A stretch of 5,190 nt of DNA from a bacterium (GTDB lineage: Bacteria; JALSQH01), in NCBI GenBank assembly GCA_027004335.1, contig JALTID010000027.1, forward strand, positions 1-5,190. The letters are read 5' to 3'. The notes under the pieces were generated by a model that worked only from the letters and a program-made list of their open reading frames with translations, had not been told where the DNA came from and did no database searches. Shown here in pieces: positions 1 to 5,190 of the stretch (its first letter is position 1; every line of letters begins with the position of its first letter). A program made the position numbers and the translations under genes.

Positions 1-460
1 TTTAAAGGATTTTTCAAAATTCATCTATCTATCTCCAGAGGAAACAGAAATTCTCACCCTTGCAGCAGGGGTCCATGATCTGGGAAAACTCCATGTCCAG
101 CCCCATATAATATACAAAAATTCAGGATTAAATCACATTGAGATTAAAACAGTTCAGCGGCACCCCTACTATTCAGAAATGATACTTGAAAAAATACCAG
201 GGCTTGAAGATATTGCATCTGTTGCTGGCAAACATCATGAATATCTTGATTGTTCAGGTTACTGGAGAGGAATTTGTGGTAATGAAATAGATTTTTTTAC
301 CAGGCTCTTTACAATTGTTGATATCTACGAGGCTCTCACTTCTAAGAGACCATATCGTAAAGCTTTTTCCCCTAAAAAAGCAATAACAATTATGGAAAAG
401 GAATATAAAGAAAGAATAGATTCTGAAATCCTCAGGCAATTCAAAAAAATGGTTCTTTAA
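1..460 (+). CDS. HD-GYP-type phosphohydrolase, C-terminal part (5' end outside window)
   Basis: The frame is open from base 2 to the TAA at 458-460 (152 codons visible), so an ATG at 179 is internal and not the start. The family hydrolyses cyclic di-GMP (some members cGAMP) in the cytoplasm using two or three metal ions. Counting from base 2, visible motifs are HDLGK (residues 25-29), a conserved His-Pro (54-55), HHE (78-80) and DIYEALTSKRPYR (107-119); the last is the family's characteristic D-x-Y-D/E-A-L-T stretch. The visible metal-ligand positions (H25, D26, H54, H78, H79, D107) are present. The signature loop, usually D-G-S-G-Y-P, reads D-C-S-G-Y-W (83-88), so substrate choice may differ or be relaxed. 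Any N-terminal sensor or receiver domain lies outside the window. The stop is 2 bp before the pseudouridine synthase ATG, suggesting co-transcription. The family call is firm; cyclic-di-GMP activity is inferred. Confidence 0.88.
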   Translation, partial: LKDFSKFIYLSPEETEILTLAAGVHDLGKLHVQPHIIYKNSGLNHIEIKTVQRHPYYSEMILEKIPGLEDIASVAGKHHEYLDCSGYWRGICGNEIDFFTRLFTIVDIYEALTSKRPYRKAFSPKKAITIMEKEYKERIDSEILRQFKKMVL

Positions 461-462
461 AA

Positions 463-1347
463 ATGGAAATAAAGGTTGATTCAGATCAGGATAATCTGAG
501 GCTGGACAGATTTATCCGCAAGCTGCTTCCAGAGCTATCACTCTCAGAAATTTATCAGATGATTAAAAGTGGTGACATCTTAGTTAATGGGAAGCCAAGA
601 TCACAAGATTGGAAATTAAGAAAAGATGATAAAATATTTCTCCCGTTTATTCCTGAGCAGGCAAAATTGCCTGAGATACCTGAGAGAGAAAAGAAAAAAA
701 TTAATTTCCTCTATGAAGATGAAAATCTTCTCATAATAGAAAAGCCCTGGGGGATCCCTGTACATTCTGGAAGTCACTGGGAATATGGTGTAATTAATAT
801 TGTCGCAGAAATAAAAAGAATAGCAATTTATCCAGTCCATAGAATTGATAAAGAAACTTCAGGACTTCTGATCCTCGCAAAAAACAGACAAACTGCGATA
901 AAACTTTCCAGACTGATCTCATCCCACCAAATTCAAAGGGAGTACATTGCTCTGGTAAGAGGAAAAATTGAAAAATCAGGAACAATAAGAAGCAAAACCT
1001 CAAAGAACAGCAGGGAAAAATCACCCAGGGGAAAAATCAAACTTTCAATAACACACTATACCACAGAAAAAATTTTTCGTGATACTACTCTCTTACGGAT
1101 AAAACTTGAAACAGGGAGAACCCACCAGATAAGGATTCAATTCGCAAATACAGGACACCCCGTGGCCGGGGACTGGAAATATGGACAAAAAAAATTTAAT
1201 GTTGAAATGAAAAAGATAGGATTGAATCGGCTATTTCTTCACTCACATCATCTTATATTTGAACATCCTGTCACAGGTAAAAAGATTGATCTAACCTCTC
1301 CGCTTCCCGAGGAATTAGATAGCTTACTGAAAAAACTCAGCTCATAG
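463..1347 (+). CDS. RluA-family 23S rRNA pseudouridine synthase with S4 domain (RluC/RluD type)
   Basis: This 294-residue protein isomerises uridine to pseudouridine in structured RNA, most likely 23S rRNA. An S4 RNA-binding domain covers about residues 12-58 (L-R-L-D-R-F-I start, then SGDILVNGK). The catalytic domain follows: KPWGIPVH (94-101), the active-site motif HRIDKETSG (126-134) with catalytic Asp129, and [16 protein letters not shown] (212-227), which supplies the conserved Arg and fold elements. The length is normal for RluC/RluD-like enzymes. The HSG and HRID contexts look more RluC-like, but the target uridines cannot be assigned. The ATG at 463 lies two bases after the upstream stop. 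I see no good Shine-Dalgarno sequence before it, so translation is probably coupled to the HD-GYP gene. The last 11 bp overlap the 3' end of clpX on the other strand. Confidence 0.93.
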   Translation: MEIKVDSDQDNLRLDRFIRKLLPELSLSEIYQMIKSGDILVNGKPRSQDWKLRKDDKIFLPFIPEQAKLPEIPEREKKKINFLYEDENLLIIEKPWGIPVHSGSHWEYGVINIVAEIKRIAIYPVHRIDKETSGLLILAKNRQTAIKLSRLISSHQIQREYIALVRGKIEKSGTIRSKTSKNSREKSPRGKIKLSITHYTTEKIFRDTTLLRIKLETGRTHQIRIQFANTGHPVAGDWKYGQKKFNVEMKKIGLNRLFLHSHHLIFEHPVTGKKIDLTSPLPEELDSLLKKLSS

Positions 1348-2605
1348 CTTTATTTTTCTTTGAAGAGTAAACAATTACAGGATTACCACTTCCCTTTGCA
1401 ACTTCCTCAGTTATAATGCACTCCTTCACATCTTTCCATGAAGGTAATTCATACATAACATCAAGCATAAATTTTTCCATTATTGCCCTTAAGCCTCTGG
1501 CCCCTGTGCCCTTACTTATAGTCTGTCTGGCAACTTCTCTCATAGCTTCAGGAGTAAACTTTAATTCAACTCCCTCAAGATCAAAGAGTTTTGCATATTG
1601 CTTGACAAGAGCATCTTTTGGCTCCGTTAATATCCTAATAAGATCATCTTCTGAAAGCTCATAAAGAGTTGCTACGACAGGAACCCTTCCAACAAACTCC
1701 GGAATCATTCCATATCCTATGAGGTCTTCAGGTTCAACTAACTCAAGAATTTCTCCAATTGATCTTTCTTCCTTTGACTTTATGTCCACACCAAAACCGA
1801 TTCCAGCCTTTCCCACCCTTCTACTCACTATATCTTCCAGTCCGACAAAAGCACCACCTACGATGAAAAGAATATTCTCAGTATTGATTGGAATAAACTC
1901 CTGCTGAGGATGTTTCCTTCCCCCTTTTGGAGGAACATTTGCAACAGTCCCCTCCAGAATCTTTAAAAGGGCTTGCTGAACACCTTCTCCAGAAACATCT
2001 CTTGTTATGCTTGGACCCTCACCAACTTTGGCAATTTTATCAATCTCATCAATATAGACAATCCCCTTTTCAGCCTTCTCAACATCAAAATTGGCAGCCT
2101 GGAGAAGCCCGAGTAAAATATTCTCCACATCCTCACCAACATACCCAGCCTCAGTAAGAGTAGTTGCATCAGCAATGGCAAAAGGAACATTTAAAAATTT
2201 TGCAAGAGTCTGGGCTAAAAGTGTCTTACCTGATCCTGTGGGTCCAATTAACATAATGTTACTCTTCTGAATTTTTACCTCTTCCCAGCTTGTTTGCCCA
2301 GAGTAAATCCTCTTGTAATGATTGTGAACTGCTACAGCAAGAATCTTCTTAGCCCTTTCCTGACCTATAACATACTGATCAAGAAAATCCTTTATCTCCT
2401 GAGGAGTCGGTATACTTCCTTGAGAAAGATAACTTCTCCTCTCCCTCCCAAGATCTTCTGCAAGGATCTCGTTACACAGAGACACACAGCTATCACAGAT
2501 ATACACACCAGGTCCGGCGATTAATCTCCTGACCTCACTCTGAGACCTCCCACAGAAGGAGCACCTTGGCTCATTCTTATCAAAATTACTTTTAAATTTA
2601 TCCAT
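1337..2605 (-). CDS. clpX: ATP-dependent Clp protease, ATP-binding subunit ClpX
   Basis: This is a AAA+ unfoldase that forms a hexamer, recognises degradation tags, and threads unfolded substrates into ClpP. At 422 residues it is full length (E. coli ClpX has 424). The N-terminal zinc-binding domain has C15-x2-C18 and C37-x2-C40. The ATPase core shows Walker A GPTGSGKT (121-128), pore-1 loop GYVG (154-157), Walker B IVYIDEID (182-189), RKH pore loop (230-232), the ClpP-docking loop tripeptide IGF (269-271), arginine finger R307 and sensor-2 GAR with R370. Every hallmark is present, so it should be active. The ATG lies 2 bp after the clpP stop. An AGGGAA Shine-Dalgarno sequence sits inside the last clpP codons, so the pair is translationally coupled. 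The C-terminus overlaps the convergent pseudouridine synthase gene by 11 bp. lon does not follow. Confidence 0.98.
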   Translation of the reverse strand: MDKFKSNFDKNEPRCSFCGRSQSEVRRLIAGPGVYICDSCVSLCNEILAEDLGRERRSYLSQGSIPTPQEIKDFLDQYVIGQERAKKILAVAVHNHYKRIYSGQTSWEEVKIQKSNIMLIGPTGSGKTLLAQTLAKFLNVPFAIADATTLTEAGYVGEDVENILLGLLQAANFDVEKAEKGIVYIDEIDKIAKVGEGPSITRDVSGEGVQQALLKILEGTVANVPPKGGRKHPQQEFIPINTENILFIVGGAFVGLEDIVSRRVGKAGIGFGVDIKSKEERSIGEILELVEPEDLIGYGMIPEFVGRVPVVATLYELSEDDLIRILTEPKDALVKQYAKLFDLEGVELKFTPEAMREVARQTISKGTGARGLRAIMEKFMLDVMYELPSWKDVKECIITEEVAKGSGNPVIVYSSKKNKAMS

Positions 2606-2607
2606 CT

Positions 2608-3231
2608 CTATTCCCTGATAGTTGCAAGTTCTCTTTTCGTTACGATCTCATCTATTAGCCCGTAATCCTTAGCCTCCTGAGGTGACATAAAATAGTCCCT
2701 CTCAGTGTCATCCCTTATTTTTTCGATGGGTTGACCTGTGTGTTTTGACAGAATATTATTAAGTTCCTCTCTTATCCTCAAAATCTCCTTGGCATGGATC
2801 TCTATCTCCGTAGCCTGTCCTTCAAAACCACCCATAGGCTGATGGATCATTATTCTTGCATGGGGTAAAGCATACCTCTTACCTCTTGTCCCCGCCGCTA
2901 AAAGAACAGCCGCCATACTGGCAGCTTGCCCCATGCATATAGTCTGAATATCTGGTTTTATATATTGCATGGTATCATATATAGCTAATCCTGACGAAAC
3001 TGTCCCCCCCGGAGAATTGATATAAAGATAAATATCTTTATCTGGATCCTCAGATTCAAGGAAGAGAAGCTGTGCTATGACAAGATTAGCTATCTCGTCA
3101 GTAACAGGAATTCCAAGAAAAATGATTCTGTCTTTAAGGAGCCGAGAAAAGATGTCATAAGCCCTCTCACCCCTGTGACTCTGTTCCACCACTATCGGGA
3201 CCAGGTAATTCTCCAACTGTTTCTCCTTCAT
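2608..3231 (-). CDS. clpP: ATP-dependent Clp protease proteolytic subunit ClpP
   Basis: This serine peptidase forms a barrel of two stacked heptamers and degrades polypeptides delivered by ClpX. The protein has 207 residues from the ATG. The catalytic triad is visible: Ser105 in GQAASMAA, His130 in MIHQPMGG and Asp179 in TERDYF. The oxyanion and handle regions ([17 protein letters not shown], and [13 protein letters not shown]) match the family closely. The conserved N-terminal gate loop starts at [16 protein letters not shown] (11-26). The ATG at 3231 has an AAGGA 8 bases upstream. A TTG at 3216 is preceded by AAGGAG at 6 bases and would give a 202-residue protein closer to typical ClpP N-termini. 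The start therefore carries some doubt; processing of a propeptide is also usual in the family. The 5' end overlaps the end of tig by 65 bp (50 bp if TTG is used). clpX follows after 2 bp. Confidence 0.97.
   Translation of the reverse strand: MKEKQLENYLVPIVVEQSHRGERAYDIFSRLLKDRIIFLGIPVTDEIANLVIAQLLFLESEDPDKDIYLYINSPGGTVSSGLAIYDTMQYIKPDIQTICMGQAASMAAVLLAAGTRGKRYALPHARIMIHQPMGGFEGQATEIEIHAKEILRIREELNNILSKHTGQPIEKIRDDTERDYFMSPQEAKDYGLIDEIVTKRELATIRE
2611..2616 (-). promoter_or_regulatory. Shine-Dalgarno site of clpX within clpP
   Basis: AGGGAA on the minus strand overlaps the last clpP sense codons (AGG GAA, then TAG) and lies 5 bases before the clpX ATG. It decides the clpX start and implies termination-reinitiation coupling between clpP and clpX. 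Confidence 0.75.
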
Positions 3232-4537
3232 TAACTTTTTCCTTTTTCTTTTCTTCTGTTTCTTCCTTTTTTTCCTTCAAAAGCTTCTTAATTCTATCCA
3301 CTACTTTTTTATATAGAATATCACTTCTTACCTTGTTAATCAACCCTGACTGAGCGTAAAGCTGTCTTAACTGTTCTGGAGAGATCTGTCCTGCCTGATA
3401 CTGGGCCTGTTCCTCGAAAAATTGATCCACCTCACTATCTGAAACAGAGATATTCTCTTTTTCGGCAACCTGCAGAACAATAAAAGTCTCTCTAAGACCT
3501 TTTCTTACATTTTCTTCAATTTTTTCCATGGCTTCTTTCTTCCGTTCCTCAGGAAGAGTATCAATACCTGCTTTTTTATATTCCTCTTCAATATATTCCT
3601 TTGTGGTAACTTCTGGAAGTTCTTCTACCGGATTCGCAGTTATCAGTGCATCAAGGATCTCCCTTGTAAGTTCTTCCTGAAAAGTTTTCTCCTTCTCTCG
3701 CTTCAGCATCTCTTTAATATAATTTTTCAAAGACTCAACTTTTTCAAAACCAAATCTTTTAGCAAACTCTTCGTCTATTTCTGGTAGTTCTAACTGCTTT
3801 ATTTCGTTTACTTGCGTCTTATACTTCACTTTATCTCTTGTTTCATCCACCTCTTTCTCTTTATCAACATCCACTTCCAATTCATACTCATCTCCAGGTT
3901 TTTTCCCTATCAAACTTTTTTTCAACTCCGTATGAAAGGCTTCATCATCCTCAATTAACACATCCTGATTCTCATAGAGGGTCATAAATTCTCCAGGAGC
4001 ATCTTTCTTTTCAACAGCAATATTCACATTAACAACATCTCCACTCTTTACCTCTCTATCCTCTTCCACAGGAATGACATCTGCGACATCCCTTCTCATC
4101 TTCTCTATCACCTTTTCTATTTCTTCATCTTTAACCGCTTCAGGTTCTTTCTCAATGTCCACATCAAGGTAGGTATAGTTAAGATTTTCAACCTTTGGGG
4201 CTATTTCAACTTCCGCGGTAAAAGAGAATTCTTTTCCCTCTTCAATATCTCCAACCTCAGTGTTAATTAACTTTAAAACTCTCCATTCACCCTTCACAAC
4301 TGCATCAACATAGCCCTTTTCAAAAAAATCCTCTTTTACTTTCTCTTTCACCCCCTGCATATATTTTCTTCTTATCATATTCATAGGGGCTTTTCCTCTT
4401 CTAAATCCATGTATTGCCGCAGTTTTCTGTACCTCTTTAAGAGACTCATCAATAGCAGATTTAACTTCTTTTGCAGAGAATTTCACATTAATCTCCTTTT
4501 TTGTAGGGGAAATATCCTTTAGATTTATCTCTGGCAT
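3167..4537 (-). CDS. tig: Trigger factor, ribosome-associated chaperone and peptidyl-prolyl isomerase
   Basis: Trigger factor binds ribosomal protein L23 at the tunnel exit, shields nascent chains and has prolyl isomerase activity. The 456 residues contain the N-terminal ribosome-binding domain with the signature GFRRGKAP (44-51), equivalent to the GFRxGKxP motif. A FKBP-like isomerase domain follows at about 155-245 ([25 protein letters not shown]). The helical C-terminal chaperone domain covers about 250-420. The ATG has a strong Shine-Dalgarno sequence (AAGAGGAG, 5-base spacer). Residues 421-435 are a Lys/Glu-rich tail. Residues from about 436 on are encoded within the clpP overlap; this tail (ending ESQG) looks unlike a normal trigger-factor end and is probably shaped by the conserved ClpP N-terminus in the other frame. 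The protein is about 20 residues longer than E. coli Tig (432). It sits 23 bp after tRNA-Leu and probably shares its transcript. Confidence 0.96.
   Translation of the reverse strand: MPEINLKDISPTKKEINVKFSAKEVKSAIDESLKEVQKTAAIHGFRRGKAPMNMIRRKYMQGVKEKVKEDFFEKGYVDAVVKGEWRVLKLINTEVGDIEEGKEFSFTAEVEIAPKVENLNYTYLDVDIEKEPEAVKDEEIEKVIEKMRRDVADVIPVEEDREVKSGDVVNVNIAVEKKDAPGEFMTLYENQDVLIEDDEAFHTELKKSLIGKKPGDEYELEVDVDKEKEVDETRDKVKYKTQVNEIKQLELPEIDEEFAKRFGFEKVESLKNYIKEMLKREKEKTFQEELTREILDALITANPVEELPEVTTKEYIEEEYKKAGIDTLPEERKKEAMEKIEENVRKGLRETFIVLQVAEKENISVSDSEVDQFFEEQAQYQAGQISPEQLRQLYAQSGLINKVRSDILYKKVVDRIKKLLKEKKEETEEKKKEKVNEGETVGELPGPDSGGTESQG
3214..3228 (-). promoter_or_regulatory. Alternative clpP start: AAGGAG site followed by TTG
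   Basis: Codons 2-3 of the long clpP frame read AAGGAG (3228-3223), a near-perfect Shine-Dalgarno sequence placed 6 bases before an in-frame TTG (3216-3214). Starting there gives an N-terminus M-E-N-Y-L-V-P-I, close in length to typical ClpP. This may be the main or a second start. Confidence 0.4.
3231..3273 (-). other. A-rich tract with possible -1 slippery heptamer at the tig/clpP junction
   Basis: Within the Lys/Glu-rich tig tail, A AAA AAG (3272-3266) lies in the tig reading phase. It is the same heptamer that drives -1 frameshifting in E. coli dnaX. After a -1 shift the frame is open for 11 codons and then meets TAA at 3233-3231, which overlaps the clpP ATG as TAATG. An AAGGA (3244-3240) inside the tract serves as the clpP ribosome binding site. 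Whether slippage occurs is unknown. I see no clear stimulatory hairpin, and the nearest upstream Shine-Dalgarno-like AAGGA abuts the heptamer, closer than in dnaX. Confidence 0.35.
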
Positions 4538-4542
4538 AACGA

Positions 4543-4550
4543 CTCCTCTT
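4543..4550 (-). promoter_or_regulatory. Shine-Dalgarno site of tig
   Basis: AAGAGGAG on the minus strand, with a 5-base spacer to the ATG at 4537. It is the strongest ribosome binding site in the window and fixes the tig start. It lies within the 23-bp gap after tRNA-Leu. Confidence 0.85.
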
Positions 4551-4560
4551 TAAAAAATAA

Positions 4561-4646
4561 TGGTGCGGGGAGAGGGACTCGAACCCTCACGCCTTTGGGG
4601 CACTGGATCCTAAGTCCAGCGCGTCTGCCAATTTCGCCATCCCCGC
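4561..4646 (-). tRNA. tRNA-Leu(TAG)
   Basis: This 86-base class II tRNA includes the encoded CCA (4561-4563). The acceptor stem GCGGGGA/TCCCCGC is perfectly paired, with discriminator A73. The anticodon stem CTGGA/TCCAG encloses loop CTTAGGA, with the anticodon complement at 4610-4612. A short variable arm (GCC/GGC stem) and T-arm GAGGG/TCCCTC context support leucine identity. It should read CUN codons. It is the last tRNA of the cluster and lies 23 bp before tig. Confidence 0.97.
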
Positions 4647-4668
4647 CCCTTCAGGTTCTATAAAAAAA

Positions 4669-4744
4669 TGGTGAGCCGCGCAGGATTCGAACCTGCGCCC
4701 CGCAGATTAAGAGTCTGCTGCTCTACCAGCTGAGCTAGCGGCCC
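4669..4744 (-). tRNA. tRNA-Lys(CTT)
   Basis: The 76-base gene includes CCA (4669-4671). The acceptor stem GGGCCGC/GCGGCTC has one G-T wobble. The D-arm is GCTC/GAGC. The anticodon stem GCAGA/TCTGC has loop CTCTTAA (anticodon complement at 4709-4711), and the T-arm is GCAGG TTCGAAT CCTGC. It reads AAG. A run of seven T follows the CCA directly on the transcribed strand. It is 22 bp from tRNA-Leu. Confidence 0.97.
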
Positions 4745-4757
4745 ACCCTATTGTAAG

Positions 4758-4831
<74 letters not shown>

Positions 4832-4849
4832 ATTAATCTGCAATTTCAA

Positions 4850-4926
4850 TGGGGTGGGCGATGGGACTTGAACCCACAGCCACTGGAGCCACAGTCCAGC
4901 GCTCTGCCAATTGAGCTACGCCCACC
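4850..4926 (-). tRNA. tRNA-His(GTG), with G-1 encoded
   Basis: The acceptor stem GTGGGCG/CGCCCAC is perfect, with C73 and encoded CCA (4850-4852). The anticodon stem CTGGA/TCCAG has loop CTGTGGC (anticodon complement at 4890-4892). The base before position 1 on the transcribed strand is G, giving the G-1 that histidyl-tRNA synthetase needs opposite C73. It is included in the coordinates. Bacterial RNase P normally leaves this base on. Confidence 0.97.
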
Positions 4927-4939
4927 ATTCAAAAAACAA

Positions 4940-5016
4940 TGGCGCGCCAGGAGGGACTCGAACCCCCAGCCCGCGGCTTAGAAGGCCGCTGCTCTATCCT
5001 ATTGGGCTACTGGCGC
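4940..5016 (-). tRNA. tRNA-Arg(TCT)
   Basis: The 77-base gene includes CCA (4940-4942). The acceptor is GCGCCAG/CTGGCGC with G73. The anticodon stem GCGGC/GCCGC has loop CTTCTAA (anticodon complement at 4980-4982), and the T-loop is TTCGAGT. It reads AGA/AGG, which are the common arginine codons in the genes of this window. The D-stem is GCCC/GAGC, leaving a C12-A23 mismatch where most tRNAs have T-A. It lies 2 bp downstream of tRNA-Pro. Confidence 0.97.
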
Positions 5017-5018
5017 AT

Positions 5019-5095
5019 TGGTCGGGGCGAGAGGACTTGAACCTCCGACTCCCTGCTCCCAAGGCAGGTGCGCTACCATGCTGCGCTACGCCCCG
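5019..5095 (-). tRNA. tRNA-Pro(TGG)
   Basis: The 77-base gene includes CCA (5019-5021). The acceptor CGGGGCG/CGCCCCG has the C1-G72 pair typical of bacterial tRNA-Pro and A73. The anticodon stem CCTGC/GCAGG has loop CTTGGGA (anticodon complement at 5059-5061). The T-arm is GGAGG TTCAAGT CCTCT-like. It is the first gene of the leftward cluster, 9 bp after the -10 element of the predicted promoter. Confidence 0.97.
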
Positions 5096-5104
5096 GCAGA
5101 GATT

Positions 5105-5133
5105 ATTTTAACAAAATTAAAAGGTGCTTGCAA
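5105..5133 (-). promoter_or_regulatory. Predicted sigma70-type promoter for the tRNA-tig-clpP-clpX unit
   Basis: On the minus strand a TTGCAA -35 box (5133-5128; 4 of 6 to consensus) is separated by exactly 17 bases from a TAAAAT -10 box (5110-5105; 5 of 6). The -10 box is preceded by TGT, an extended -10 motif. Transcription would start near 5097-5098, only 2-3 bases before the mature tRNA-Pro 5' end. This is a prediction from sequence alone; the AT-rich setting raises the chance of a fortuitous match. Confidence 0.55.
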
Positions 5134-5151
5134 AAACAGCAACTTTTACCA

Positions 5152-5180
5152 TTGACTCTTCCCCAGAAAACTTATAACAT
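5152..5180 (+). promoter_or_regulatory. Possible rightward promoter leading out of the window
   Basis: TTGACT (5152-5157; 5 of 6 to the -35 consensus), a 17-base spacer, then TAACAT (5175-5180; 4 of 6 to the -10 consensus) on the plus strand. It would serve a divergently oriented gene beyond base 5190, which is not visible. The evidence is weak. Confidence 0.3.
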
Positions 5181-5190
5181 TACTTATATA

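Noticed and set aside
179-460. Short independent gene starting at ATG 179
   Set aside because: The frame is open upstream to the window edge and contains HDLGK at about bases 74-88. The ATG is an internal Met of the HD-GYP gene.
616-1024. Minus-strand open frames opposite the pseudouridine synthase gene
   Set aside because: The compositions are Phe/Leu/Tyr-rich antisense of a Lys/Glu-rich gene, with no family resemblance and no promoter or ribosome site.
1416-2524. Several plus-strand open frames of 60-82 codons opposite clpX, and a minus-strand one at 2005-2190
   Set aside because: They are shadows of the clpX coding frame, with no Shine-Dalgarno sequence and no recognisable family.
4647-4700. 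tRNA-Lys T-arm hairpin plus T7 as an intrinsic terminator
   Set aside because: The hairpin is separated from the T run by the acceptor strand and CCA (about 11 bases), too far for a classical terminator, and further tRNAs follow.
4911-5111. Plus-strand open frame of 66 codons across tRNA-Arg(TCT) and tRNA-Pro (contains [18 protein letters not shown]-like text)
   Set aside because: It is the antisense translation of tRNA genes, a well-known type of spurious protein in databases. The tRNA cloverleaves explain the sequence completely.

Overview
The window is bacterial DNA of low-to-moderate GC content, judged by eye. Genes are tightly packed on two converging strands, and all five protein genes belong to well-known families. 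The proteins are rich in Lys and Glu, use many AGA/AGG and ATA codons, and the tRNA acceptor stems are almost all G-C. That is compatible with a moderately thermophilic anaerobe-type bacterium. A tRNA cluster followed by tig-clpP-clpX is, from memory, an arrangement seen in deltaproteobacterial and related lineages. The species cannot be named from the sequence.

Plus strand (1-1347): the left edge holds the 3' part of an HD-GYP-type phosphohydrolase gene. Only 2 bp after its stop comes a complete RluA-family pseudouridine synthase with an S4 domain. These two probably share a transcript that starts outside the window.

Minus strand (5095 down to 1337): reading leftward there are six tRNA genes, Pro(TGG), Arg(TCT), His(GTG), Arg(TCG), Lys(CTT) and Leu(TAG). 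They are followed after 23 bp by tig (trigger factor), then clpP and clpX. A plausible sigma70 promoter lies just upstream of tRNA-Pro, and no convincing terminator interrupts the series, so one long tRNA-chaperone-protease transcript is likely. Trigger factor folds nascent chains at the ribosome exit. ClpX unfolds substrates and feeds them into the ClpP chamber. The operon therefore links decoding (tRNAs), co-translational folding and protein disposal. lon, which often follows clpX in this type of cluster, is absent. clpX instead runs tail-to-tail into the pseudouridine synthase gene with an 11-bp overlap.

The right edge (5096-5190) is a short AT-rich intergenic region with the leftward tRNA promoter and a possible rightward promoter for a gene outside the window.

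I see no undescribed multi-gene system. The most unusual detail is the tig/clpP junction: the two frames overlap by 65 bp. An A-rich tract in the tig tail contains an in-phase A AAA AAG heptamer, and the -1 frame after it ends at a TAA overlapping the clpP ATG (TAATG). This could be a frameshift site, a recent one-base deletion, or a homopolymer sequencing error.
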